DNA from: Nocardia huaxiensis
GTDB lineage: Bacteria > Actinomycetota > Actinomycetes > Mycobacteriales > Mycobacteriaceae
Length of the DNA stretch: 64,000 nucleotides
Direction of reading: 5' to 3'
NCBI RefSeq assembly: GCF_013744875.1
Contig: NZ_CP059399.1
Span: forward strand, 5,766,001 to 5,830,000
Position 1 is the first letter of the stretch; each line of letters begins with the position of its first letter. Below the pieces are notes generated by a model, which saw only the letters and a list, made by a program, of their open reading frames with translations, searched no databases and had not been told where the DNA came from. Shown piece by piece: positions 25,991 to 33,738 of this stretch. The translations under genes were made by a program, and so were the position numbers.

Positions 25991-26151
25991 GGAATTGCCA
26001 TATTGAACCCGCGCCATCGATGGGTGTCAAGGCGTGCCGACCGGATCGGCGCGGACACCAACAGCACTGATGCGCTGCGCATTACGGCGTCGTGAAATCC
26101 GGGGCCACCCCTGGACAGATCGCCGACTCGGGTACAGAATCGGCCGTATCG

Positions 26152-26176
26152 GAAACGGCGTTTCGATGTACGAAAC
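26152..26176. promoter_or_regulatory. IclR-type operator, exact composite
   Basis: GAAAC-GGC-GTTTC-N7-GAAAC, with all three half-sites exact, 29 bp upstream of the first gene of the tetrapyrrole operon. It marks that operon as part of the IclR set. Confidence 0.7.
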
Positions 26177-26204
26177 ATCGTGTGTGACAGAAGGAGTGCG
26201 GCGC

Positions 26205-27851
26205 ATGACACGAGTCGCGGCGGCACAGCTCGCGGCCGGAACCGACGTCGAGGCGAATCTGCAAGCCTGCCTGCGCATGATCGACGCCGCCGCCGGAGCG
26301 GAGGCCGAACTCGTGGTCCTGCCGGAGTTCTGTCACCACCTATCCTGGTACGACGACCGCGCTCATGCCCGGCGAATGGCATGCACGCCCGGAGATCCCT
26401 TTCTGACCGCCATCGCGGATCGCGCTGCCCGGCATCGGATGTACGTCAAGATCGGTGTCACCATGGCCCGGCCGGACGGCCGTACCACCGGCACCGGCCT
26501 GCTGTTCGGACCCGGCGGCACGGTGCTCGGCGAATCCGACAAGCAGATCCTCATGGGCGCCGAGAACGACCATCTCGACCCCGGAATCGACGACTCCCCC
26601 GTCATCGACACTCCGCTCGGGCGGATAGGCATGTACGCCTGCATGGAGGGCGTAGTCAACGAAGTGCCGCGTTCCCTCGCGCTGCGCGGAGCGCAACTGC
26701 TGCTCAACAGCCTCAACTCCTTCGCCACCGACGAAGCGGGCCTGCACATTCCGGTGCGCGCGGCGGAGAACAAGGTCTGGGTGGTGGCGGCCAACAAGGT
26801 CGGCCCGCTGCTGCCGGAGGCCGAATTGCCCGCCATCGCCGCGCGCTTGGGCGTGCCCCCGGATCGGCTGCGCGGAGCCGGGGAGAGCCAGATCGTCGCA
26901 CCGGACGGCACCCGCCTCGCCATGGCCCCGGCTACCGGCGAGGCGCTCGTGGTCGCCGAGATCGACATTGCCCGCGCCGACGACAAGCGCCGACCCGATG
27001 GGACCGACCTGCTCGCCGCACGCCGCCCGGAGCTCTACGCGCCCCTGAGCGACAACCCCGGCGAGCGGATCGCCGCGCCCGGCGCGCCCACCGCCACGGC
27101 GGGGTTGGCCATGCCCACCGCCACGGCCGTGCGAGAACTGGCAACCAGCGGCGCAGATCTGATCGTGCTGCCCGAACTGGCGGATATCCCGATTCCCGAA
27201 GTCGTTCGCGCCCTGGCCGATACGGCCGCCTACGCGGTGCTCAGCGTGCGCGACGGCGACGCCCACCAGGGCGTGCTGGTACACGCCGAGGGCGTCGTCG
27301 GCACCCAGCCCCAGCTGCATCCCACCGCCCGGCACCCCTGGCTCACCGCTCCCGGCAAGGAGCTGACCGTCTTCGAACTGCCCTGGGGCCGACTCGCCCT
27401 CGTGATCGGTGACGACGCCCTCTTCCCGGAGACCTTCCGGCTGGCCGCGCTCGCCGAGGCCGATGTGGTCGCCGTACCGTTCACGCCCTCCGAACCGTGG
27501 GAGCTGCGGCTCGGACTGCCCGAGCGCGCCGCCGAGAACCGGCTCAATGTCGTGGCCGCCGGCGTCGGTCCGAACGGCCTCACCGGCGGAATCCATGCGC
27601 TGAGCCCCGATTTCACGCTGTGGACCGCCTGGAGCGGCCCGTTCACCGGCGTCATCAGCCATCCCGATGTGACGGTCGCCGCGCCGGGCGCGACCACCGC
27701 GCACGCCACCATCCGACCCGCCCAAGCCGTGAACCGCGCCGTCTCCAGGGGCACCGATCTGGTCGCGGGCCGCCCGCGCCGCCCGCTCGGCACCCTGACG
27801 GCGCGCACCGAGGAAAGCAGAGGCATGACAACACCTTCGGAGCAGCCATGA
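26205..27851 (+). CDS. Tandem nitrilase-superfamily protein with degenerate second domain
   Basis: A 548-residue protein of two carbon-nitrogen hydrolase domains. Domain 1 (1-255) has the full triad: Glu41 (LPEFC), Lys113 (SDKQILMGAEN) and Cys146 (YACMEG). Domain 2 (about 295-515) keeps Glu324 (LPELAD) but has no Lys motif, and Gly402 stands where the Cys should be, so it is probably structural. The start is ATG 26205 with AAGGAG at 26191-26196. Known relatives cleave amides or nitriles. It is first in the operon; an amide or lactam of a pyrrolic product is a plausible substrate. Confidence 0.85.
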   Translation: MTRVAAAQLAAGTDVEANLQACLRMIDAAAGAEAELVVLPEFCHHLSWYDDRAHARRMACTPGDPFLTAIADRAARHRMYVKIGVTMARPDGRTTGTGLLFGPGGTVLGESDKQILMGAENDHLDPGIDDSPVIDTPLGRIGMYACMEGVVNEVPRSLALRGAQLLLNSLNSFATDEAGLHIPVRAAENKVWVVAANKVGPLLPEAELPAIAARLGVPPDRLRGAGESQIVAPDGTRLAMAPATGEALVVAEIDIARADDKRRPDGTDLLAARRPELYAPLSDNPGERIAAPGAPTATAGLAMPTATAVRELATSGADLIVLPELADIPIPEVVRALADTAAYAVLSVRDGDAHQGVLVHAEGVVGTQPQLHPTARHPWLTAPGKELTVFELPWGRLALVIGDDALFPETFRLAALAEADVVAVPFTPSEPWELRLGLPERAAENRLNVVAAGVGPNGLTGGIHALSPDFTLWTAWSGPFTGVISHPDVTVAAPGATTAHATIRPAQAVNRAVSRGTDLVAGRPRRPLGTLTARTEESRGMTTPSEQP

Positions 27852-28657
27852 GCGAAACCGTGCAGCACGTCGAGCAGATGGTCGACGCCACCCCGCGCGT
27901 CGACGTCACCGAGACGTTCGAGGAATGGCGGGAGCTGACCGGCTCCCTGAAATCCCGTCTCGCGCAACGCTTCGCATTGACCCGCGATCCGTCCACCGAG
28001 ACGCTGGCATCCTACGGCGATCCGGCCGCCGGCCCCTCCGGCAGTCTCGCGGCCTATGCCGGACCCGAGATCGACTGGCTGGTGCACTCCTGGATCGGCG
28101 ATCCGCGAACGGGTTTCGTGAACCTGCACCTCACCGCCTGGCTGGGTCCGCAGGTGCGGGTACCGCACTTCGGATCCGCGCTGCTGCTGTGGCCGCAGGG
28201 CTGGTTCTATGCCGACGCCATCCCGCGCAGCGACCTCATCGGCGACGGCGACTACTTCGACCGCTACTACGCACCCGATGATGCGCCCTGGCTGGACTTC
28301 AAGGCCGAACATCCCGACTTCACCTGGTTCACCAGCCGCACCGGCTTCATTCGCGGCAGCCTGTCCCCCACCGCGTACTGTTACTCCTTCCCGCCGACCC
28401 GGCCGAATCTCGATGTGGTGCACGATCTGCTGCACGCCCGTCTCGAGCAGTGGCTGCGCTGGGTGGACGAGGCCGAGCCGGTGCCCGAAGAACAGCGGAC
28501 CGCACTGGCCGCGCGCGATCTGACGGTGCGGCGCAATATCGCCGAGCGTGATCCCGCGAACATCATGGGAGAGCGCATGTTCGGGGCCGACACCACCCGG
28601 CGGCTGGTGCGCGCCCTGTGGGGCGGCGACCGGGAGCTGCCGAGGGCCGGCGCATGA
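27848..28657 (+). CDS. Red chlorophyll catabolite reductase (RCCR)-like protein
   Basis: A 269-residue protein whose C-terminal two-thirds aligns with plant RCCR: an FxxSWI region, PHF at 106-108, an IPRSDLIGDGDYFDRYY block (125-141), GFIRGSLSPTAY (166-177, plant equivalent ending FVRSAFSPTA) and RDLTVRRNIAERD...ERMFG (223-246, plant equivalent RRxxFRR...RMFG). RCCR reduces red chlorophyll catabolite with ferredoxin and no cofactor. At the position where PcyA has its catalytic Asp and plant RCCR an acidic residue, this protein has Ala111. It overlaps the nitrilase and esterase genes by 4 bp each. Function inferred from similarity I recall, not from a search. Confidence 0.75.
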   Translation: MSETVQHVEQMVDATPRVDVTETFEEWRELTGSLKSRLAQRFALTRDPSTETLASYGDPAAGPSGSLAAYAGPEIDWLVHSWIGDPRTGFVNLHLTAWLGPQVRVPHFGSALLLWPQGWFYADAIPRSDLIGDGDYFDRYYAPDDAPWLDFKAEHPDFTWFTSRTGFIRGSLSPTAYCYSFPPTRPNLDVVHDLLHARLEQWLRWVDEAEPVPEEQRTALAARDLTVRRNIAERDPANIMGERMFGADTTRRLVRALWGGDRELPRAGA

Positions 28658-29598
28658 GATCGATTCGCTCGCTGTGGTGGTCGGTCCGCACCGACGGCTC
28701 CGCTCCCTTCGATACCGCGCACCTGAAGGTGTACTACCCGGCGCTCGCCTCCGGCAGTGACGCCGAACGCCTCACCGGCGTCTTCGCCCCCGATCCGGCC
28801 GCAGCCCCGTATCCGGTGGTGCTGTTCCTGTCCGGCGTCAATGTGGGCCAGGAGTCCTATCGCCGGTTCGCGACGACCATCGCCGAGAGCGGTTTCGTGG
28901 TGGTCACCCTGGACCGGGTGGCCGAATTGTTCGGCGGGCAGCACGGTCTCACACCCGGCGTGGATCTCGCCGCCGCCCGCCCGGACGCCTACGGCACCCG
29001 CCCGACCTGTCCCACCATCGGCCTGGTGCTCGAGGCCCTCGCCGAGCTGAACACCGTGGCGCCGCTGCGCGGGACGCTGGATCTGGATCGTGTCGCCCTC
29101 GGCGGACATTCGGCAGGCGGCACCGTGGTCCTCCAGTCCGCTCGCTTCTTCCCTTCCGTCGCAGCGGTTTTCGCCTGGGGCGCGCACACGATGGTGGCGA
29201 CCATGCTGGGCTGGGACCCGGGGACGGTGCTGCCCGCGCAGGTGCGCTGCCCGGTCCTGCTGGGGGTCGGCACCAATGACGGGGTCATTCAGGGCAGCGC
29301 CGACCGCTACGGCGAGGACGGTGCGGATCGCCCGGATCCGGTGCGGCGCACCTTCTTCGAAGCACTGCCCGCGGGCGATCATCTGCTCGCGGTGGTGCCG
29401 GGGGCCAATCATTTCGGCATCGCCGACGCCGACCCCACAGCTGCCCGCGCCTTCCTCGACGGTCCCGGCGACGCCGACGCCTTCACCCCGTTCACCCGAT
29501 TGGCCTCGGCCTTCCTCCGCACACACCTGCGCGGCGAGGCGGCGGCGAAAACCGAACTGGCCGAACCCGGAACCGGCGTGCGGGTCATCCGGTCCTAG
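28654..29598 (+). CDS. Cytoplasmic alpha/beta-hydrolase, chlorophyllase-like
   Basis: A 314-residue alpha/beta-hydrolase without a signal peptide. It has VVLFLSGVNVGQESYRRF, nucleophile elbow ALGGHSAGGTV, acid in GVGTNDGVIQG and His in GANHFGIADAD. It is paralogous to the secreted enzyme at 13739-14629 (NVG and NHFGIAD shared). It lies between the RCCR-like and Rieske oxygenase genes. Possible jobs are removal of phytol (chlorophyllase/pheophytinase type) or of the C13-carboxymethyl ester. Confidence 0.8.
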   Translation: MRSIRSLWWSVRTDGSAPFDTAHLKVYYPALASGSDAERLTGVFAPDPAAAPYPVVLFLSGVNVGQESYRRFATTIAESGFVVVTLDRVAELFGGQHGLTPGVDLAAARPDAYGTRPTCPTIGLVLEALAELNTVAPLRGTLDLDRVALGGHSAGGTVVLQSARFFPSVAAVFAWGAHTMVATMLGWDPGTVLPAQVRCPVLLGVGTNDGVIQGSADRYGEDGADRPDPVRRTFFEALPAGDHLLAVVPGANHFGIADADPTAARAFLDGPGDADAFTPFTRLASAFLRTHLRGEAAAKTELAEPGTGVRVIRS

Positions 29599-29608
29599 GA
29601 GCACAACC

Positions 29609-30730
29609 ATGTTGAAGAACTTCTGGTACGCACTGGAATTCGCCGACCGCGTCACCCGGCAACCTCGCAAGGTCACCTGTCTCGGGCAGGATTTCGTGCT
29701 CTACCGCACCGAAGCCGGTGCGGCGGTGTGTCTTTCGGACCTCTGCGTGCATCGTGGCGGCGCGCTGTCGATGGGCAGGGTGACCGGCGACTGCATCGCC
29801 TGTCCCTATCACGGCTGGCAATACGACGCCACGGGCGCGTGCGTGAAGATTCCGGCCAACTCCGAGGAGCGCAAGATTCCACGCAAGGCGCGCGTGGACG
29901 CCTACCCGACGGTGGAACGCTACGGCATGGTGTGGGCCTTCCTGGGCGATCTGCCCGAGGCCGAACGCCCGCCGATCCCGGTCATCCCCGAACACGACGA
30001 TCCGTCCTACCGGATGGTGCAGTTCGAGATGGAGATCGACGCCAACTACGAGCGCGCCTTCGAGAATGTGGTGGACGCAGCGCACACGCCGTTCGTGCAC
30101 GGCACCGCCTTCGGCAATCCCGACAAGCCCGAGATCCCGGATTTCCGGGTGCGGCAGACGGATTGGTCGGCCGAGGCCGATATCCAGCTCAGCCCACCGC
30201 TGCCGAAGGGGCTGTGGGGCCTGCTGGCCCGGCGGCGGCCGCGCGCGGAGTACGTGACCGTCACCAACGCCTGGTACCTGCCCAACATCGTGAAGCTGCA
30301 CGTGCGGCTGCCGATCGGGGATCTGCTGCTCTACGACTTCAATATCCCGCTGTCACAGGAGCGCACGCTCATCAAGATCCTCGGCTACCGCAACTTCTTC
30401 ACCGGCGCCTGGGCGGACGCCAACGCGCGCAAACGCATCGAGAAGATCCTGCTCCAGGACAAACCCGTGGTGGAATCGCAGCGCCCGGAACTGCTGCCGT
30501 TCGATCTGTCCGACGAATTGCACGTGCGCAGCGACAGTTTGCAGGTCGCCTATCGGCGGCGTCGTCTGGAGCTGAAGAAGCAGGGCTGGTGGGTCGGCGG
30601 TGACGACATCATCACCGGGGACGGGCCGCGCCGCACCGCCACCGTCATCGCATCCCCCGCCCGCCGTGACAATCCCGAATTGGCCAGTGCCTGGGTGCAC
30701 AAGGCCCGCACCGGAGGCACCGCCGAATGA
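29609..30730 (+). CDS. Rieske non-haem iron oxygenase, candidate pheophorbide-oxygenase-like ring opener
   Basis: A 373-residue Rieske oxygenase. The Rieske cluster ligands are Cys46, His48, Cys65 and His68 (CVHRGG, CPYHGW); the mononuclear iron site is Asn153-Asp156-His159-His164 (ENVVDAAHTPFVHG). A ribosome-binding site AGGAG lies at 29597-29601. The single alpha-type subunit resembles the pheophorbide a oxygenase/vanillate demethylase group rather than multisubunit dioxygenases. The C-terminal CxxC and membrane helices of plant PaO are not seen. No ferredoxin or reductase gene is nearby. Its place between RCCR-like and bilin-reductase-like genes suggests macrocycle opening. Confidence 0.8.
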   Translation: MLKNFWYALEFADRVTRQPRKVTCLGQDFVLYRTEAGAAVCLSDLCVHRGGALSMGRVTGDCIACPYHGWQYDATGACVKIPANSEERKIPRKARVDAYPTVERYGMVWAFLGDLPEAERPPIPVIPEHDDPSYRMVQFEMEIDANYERAFENVVDAAHTPFVHGTAFGNPDKPEIPDFRVRQTDWSAEADIQLSPPLPKGLWGLLARRRPRAEYVTVTNAWYLPNIVKLHVRLPIGDLLLYDFNIPLSQERTLIKILGYRNFFTGAWADANARKRIEKILLQDKPVVESQRPELLPFDLSDELHVRSDSLQVAYRRRRLELKKQGWWVGGDDIITGDGPRRTATVIASPARRDNPELASAWVHKARTGGTAE

Positions 30731-31416
30731 GTCTGCCCACCGCGCTCAGCGCGCGCACCCTGTCCACGCTCACCTCCGCGCTCGGTCTCGAGACCACCGT
30801 GGATCGGCCGCTCACCAGCGCCATGTCGGCCGATCCGGTGGGGCGGCTGCGGGTGCTGCGCGGCACGGCCGTCGACAAGGTCGTGACCGTCGATCTCGTC
30901 GTGCCGCCCATCGGCCTGGACAGCCACATGATCTTCGCCTTCACCGGAGCCGATTCGGCCGTACCGCATTTCACGCTCGATGCGGTGGATTCGGGCGAGT
31001 ACCACGCCATGCACCTGGATCTGATTCCGCGCGTGGACCTCGCGATCAACCTGGGATACCTCGATGCCGCCTTCGCACCGTTGACCCCGCTGCTGGAGGC
31101 GGCGTGGGAGATCGAGGGGCTCGAGGCCGCGGCCATCGGACCGCGACAGCGCGCCATGATGTCGCCCTGGATGGTGGTGTGCCGGGCCGGCGCGGACGCC
31201 TTCCGCGCCCTCGATGTCACCGTGAACGCCTACCTCGAACACTGGCTCACCCTGGCGCACAAGGGAGTTCCCGAGGTGGACGCCGATCTGGCCGGGCGGG
31301 ACAGGCGCAATCGCGCCAATCTGTTCAGCCCGCAGGTCGATCCGGTGTGGTCGCAGGTGGAGCGGCTGCTCGGCGCCGAGCAGGCCGAACAGGTGCGCGG
31401 GGAGCTGATCGCATGA
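30727..31416 (+). CDS. Ferredoxin-dependent bilin reductase-like protein
   Basis: A 229-residue protein with the layout of the FDBR/RCCR superfamily. VPHFTLDAV (79-87) matches the PxFxxD segment of PcyA, placing Asp85 at the PcyA catalytic Asp. HLDLIPR (96-102) follows, then the SPW (146-148) motif, a helix with NAYLEHWLTLA, and a C-terminal block DRRNRANLF...LLGAEQAEQVRGEL like the FDBR tail (dKTRRVLEKAFGxxWAE). FDBRs reduce open-chain tetrapyrroles with electrons from ferredoxin. It overlaps both neighbours by 4 bp. Similarity is recalled by eye and needs a profile search. Confidence 0.65.
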   Translation: MSLPTALSARTLSTLTSALGLETTVDRPLTSAMSADPVGRLRVLRGTAVDKVVTVDLVVPPIGLDSHMIFAFTGADSAVPHFTLDAVDSGEYHAMHLDLIPRVDLAINLGYLDAAFAPLTPLLEAAWEIEGLEAAAIGPRQRAMMSPWMVVCRAGADAFRALDVTVNAYLEHWLTLAHKGVPEVDADLAGRDRRNRANLFSPQVDPVWSQVERLLGAEQAEQVRGELIA

Positions 31417-32321
31417 GCACGCCCAGCGCGTTCCAGCAGCGCATCACCGGCGAATGGGCCGGGCGGCCTTCACTGTTCGACGCCCACGGGACCTGGCGCG
31501 GATTCGAGGACATCCGCCGCTCCTCGGTGCACGAGGACGGAGTGACCACCTACTACATGGACGGCGGTCTCACCGGCGGCGGCGACCTGGCCGGACGGTT
31601 CGCGCTCGGCGCACCGTTCGCGTTCGGGGTGCTCGACTCCGATGGCGACCGGATCTACACCGGCCCCGATTTCTACGGTTCCGGACAGCCCTACGGCGGT
31701 TTCGTGGATGCCAACTACTACGGTCCCGGCTGGCAGGTGTCCTTGCAGACCTGGAATCAGACCATCGGCGACACCCAGGTGTATTCGTCGGTGCTGTACC
31801 AGGGTCCGGCCATGGTCGGAGTATTCAACGGCCTCTACACTCGCGATCCGGCATCGATCGATCAGCGGATCGAGACCGAAACCCGGTGCGGTGCGGTGCC
31901 GTTCACCGTGCCGACCAAACAGAACAGCTGTTACGCGGGCGACGTGGAGCTCTGGAGCGCCGATCAGAAGCCACTGGGCAGCCAGCGCATGGAGCTGGCG
32001 ATCAGTCCGGTGAACCTGCTCGTCGCCGAGCACCGGTTGCGCATGTCCGGGGCGATCGACTCCGAATCCCGGGTCACCGTGCGGCGCGACGGCGTCCGCT
32101 CCTTCCACGAGGGGCCGGATGTGTGGGGCAATGGAAACTCCTACGGGCGAGCCAATTTCGTGCGACTGCACACCGTCGACGGGCGCCGGTTGCTCGGCCG
32201 GGAGTTCATGATGGACGCCGAACCCGGCATGGGTTCGGGCACGAAACTCGCTGTCGTGTATCAGATGTTCGAGCACAACGGCCTCGTCGCGGTCATGCAC
32301 GGCGTGCTGGAGCGGTCATGA
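31413..32321 (+). CDS. Unrecognised soluble protein, probably beta-rich
   Basis: A 302-residue protein rich in Gly, Tyr, Thr and Val, with repeated short beta-like stretches and no signal peptide or membrane helix. Notable segments are TYYMDGGLTGGGDLAG, FGVLDSDGDRIYTGPDFYG and a Cys pair at about 160/174. The look is that of a lipocalin-like barrel, but I cannot place the family; it is not similar to plant STAY-GREEN Mg-dechelatase. Tight coupling (ATGA) to the bilin-reductase-like and NOL-like genes says it belongs to the pathway, as an enzyme or tetrapyrrole carrier. Confidence 0.6.
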   Translation: MSTPSAFQQRITGEWAGRPSLFDAHGTWRGFEDIRRSSVHEDGVTTYYMDGGLTGGGDLAGRFALGAPFAFGVLDSDGDRIYTGPDFYGSGQPYGGFVDANYYGPGWQVSLQTWNQTIGDTQVYSSVLYQGPAMVGVFNGLYTRDPASIDQRIETETRCGAVPFTVPTKQNSCYAGDVELWSADQKPLGSQRMELAISPVNLLVAEHRLRMSGAIDSESRVTVRRDGVRSFHEGPDVWGNGNSYGRANFVRLHTVDGRRLLGREFMMDAEPGMGSGTKLAVVYQMFEHNGLVAVMHGVLERS

Positions 32322-33088
32322 GCACCGTGGTGGTGACCGGGGGCACCCGGGGCCTCGGGCTGGGCATGGCGCGCGCGTTGCTCGCGCGCGGCCATCACGT
32401 CGCACTGTGCGGCCTGGATCGGGAGCGGGTGGAGCGAACCCGAGCCGAACTGTCCGACCACGCGCTGGTGGCGGTGACGGACATGACGGACCGCGCCCAG
32501 GTACGGCAGCTCTGGGACGCCGCCGTCGACCGCTTCGGCCGCGTCGACGTGTGGATCAATAACGCCGGGGTGTCCCACGCTCGGAAACCGTTGTGGGAGT
32601 TGCCCGCCGCGGCCGCCCGCACGGTCATCGAAACCAATCTGCTCGGTGCGCTGAACGGAGCGGCGGTGGCCATCCCCGCCATGGCCGACGCCGGCGGCGG
32701 ACACGTCTGGAATATGGAGGGGCTCGGCAGCGACGGGCGCACCGTACCCGGCCTGGCGGCCTACGGCGCGAGCAAACGCGCGCTCACCTACCTGACCAGG
32801 GCACTCGCCAAGGAGGTACCCGCCGGTGTCTCGGTGGGACTGCTGAGTCCCGGCATGGTGGTGACCGATCTGCTCACCCACGGCTACACCGATCCCGCGG
32901 AACTGGCCAAGGCGCGCAAGGTATTCAACATCCTGGCCGATCGCGTCGACACCGTCGCGCCGTGGCTGGCCGAACGCGCGGTCTCGCACACCCGCAATGG
33001 CGCGCAGGTGCGCTGGCTGACCACGCCGAAGGTGATCGGGCGCTTCGCGCTCGCACCGGTGCGCCGGCGCGACCTCTTCGGCGAATGA
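32318..33088 (+). CDS. Short-chain dehydrogenase, chlorophyll b reductase (NOL/NYC1)-like
   Basis: A 256-residue SDR with cofactor motif TGGTRGLG (7-14), NNAG (81-84) and Tyr149-x3-Lys153. The stretch GGHVWNMEGLGSDGR...LAAYGASKR is nearly that of plant NOL/NYC1 (GGHIFNIDGAGSDGRPTP...AAYGATKR), and SPGMVVTDLL, FNILADRVDTVAPWL and a tail with RWLTTPKVIGRFA also match in order. Those enzymes reduce the 7-formyl group of chlorophyll b. This is among the strongest pointers to chlorophyll in the operon. An ordinary SDR with convergent motifs is possible but less likely. Confidence 0.8.
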   Translation: MSTVVVTGGTRGLGLGMARALLARGHHVALCGLDRERVERTRAELSDHALVAVTDMTDRAQVRQLWDAAVDRFGRVDVWINNAGVSHARKPLWELPAAAARTVIETNLLGALNGAAVAIPAMADAGGGHVWNMEGLGSDGRTVPGLAAYGASKRALTYLTRALAKEVPAGVSVGLLSPGMVVTDLLTHGYTDPAELAKARKVFNILADRVDTVAPWLAERAVSHTRNGAQVRWLTTPKVIGRFALAPVRRRDLFGE

Positions 33089-33738
33089 GCGCCGCCGTGG
33101 ACTATCCGGTTTCGCTGGCCGTGGAGGACTTCGCACCGGTGCTGCTCACCACGTGGGGGGTGCTGCTGCTGCGCCGGATCGCCGCCCGGCCCCCGGTCGT
33201 GCTGGGCGCGGCCGTGCTCATCGGCACGGGCGGCTTCACCAAGGCCACCGCCAAACTCGTCGCGGCGGCGGGCGGGCCGGATTCGGAATTGTTGCGCGGC
33301 TTGCTGTTTCCACTGCTGACCCTCGGATTCGCGGTGCTGTGCCTGGAGTTGGTGCGCACCAGCGTCGGACTGACGCCGCGCTGGCTGGCCATCCTGGCGC
33401 CGAGCCTGACCCTGGTTTGCGCGGTGGGTGCGATCGTGGCCGCCGACCCGCTGCCGATGCTGGTGAGCACGACCGTGTTCGCCACCCTCACCGGCATCCA
33501 CCTCATCGGATTGTCCCGTGCCCGTGGCGATTCCCTCGCCGCCGGATTGTTCGGCGGGCAGTTGCTGGTGTTCTTCATCCTCGGCCCGCTCGCCGCGCGT
33601 CCCGATCAGACGGTCGCGCTGCAGTGGGCCGAGCAACTCTGCAATACCGCGGCCCAGGCCGCATTTCTGGTCGCCGCGTGGCGATTACCGGCCGCGACCG
33701 TCGCGGCGCGCCCGACCGATGAGGAGCTGATCCGATGA
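33085..33738 (+). CDS. Integral membrane protein, unknown
   Basis: A 217-residue protein with about six or seven hydrophobic helices and a short charged C-terminus. No family motif is recognised. It is linked by 4-bp overlaps to the NOL-like reductase and the maleate-isomerase-family gene, so it is co-translated with pathway enzymes. Transport, membrane docking of hydrophobic pigments or electron transfer are possible, without direct evidence. Confidence 0.65.
   Translation: MSAAVDYPVSLAVEDFAPVLLTTWGVLLLRRIAARPPVVLGAAVLIGTGGFTKATAKLVAAAGGPDSELLRGLLFPLLTLGFAVLCLELVRTSVGLTPRWLAILAPSLTLVCAVGAIVAADPLPMLVSTTVFATLTGIHLIGLSRARGDSLAAGLFGGQLLVFFILGPLAARPDQTVALQWAEQLCNTAAQAAFLVAAWRLPAATVAARPTDEELIR

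Noticed and set aside
29609..30730. Firm assignment of the Rieske oxygenase as pheophorbide a oxygenase
   Set aside because: The C-terminal CxxC motif and membrane helices of plant PaO are absent, so only a context-based proposal is justified.
31413..32321. STAY-GREEN (Mg-dechelatase) identity for the unplaced operon protein
   Set aside because: None of the recalled STAY-GREEN motifs (for example the HSD..SKLTL and CHISGGH segments) are present.
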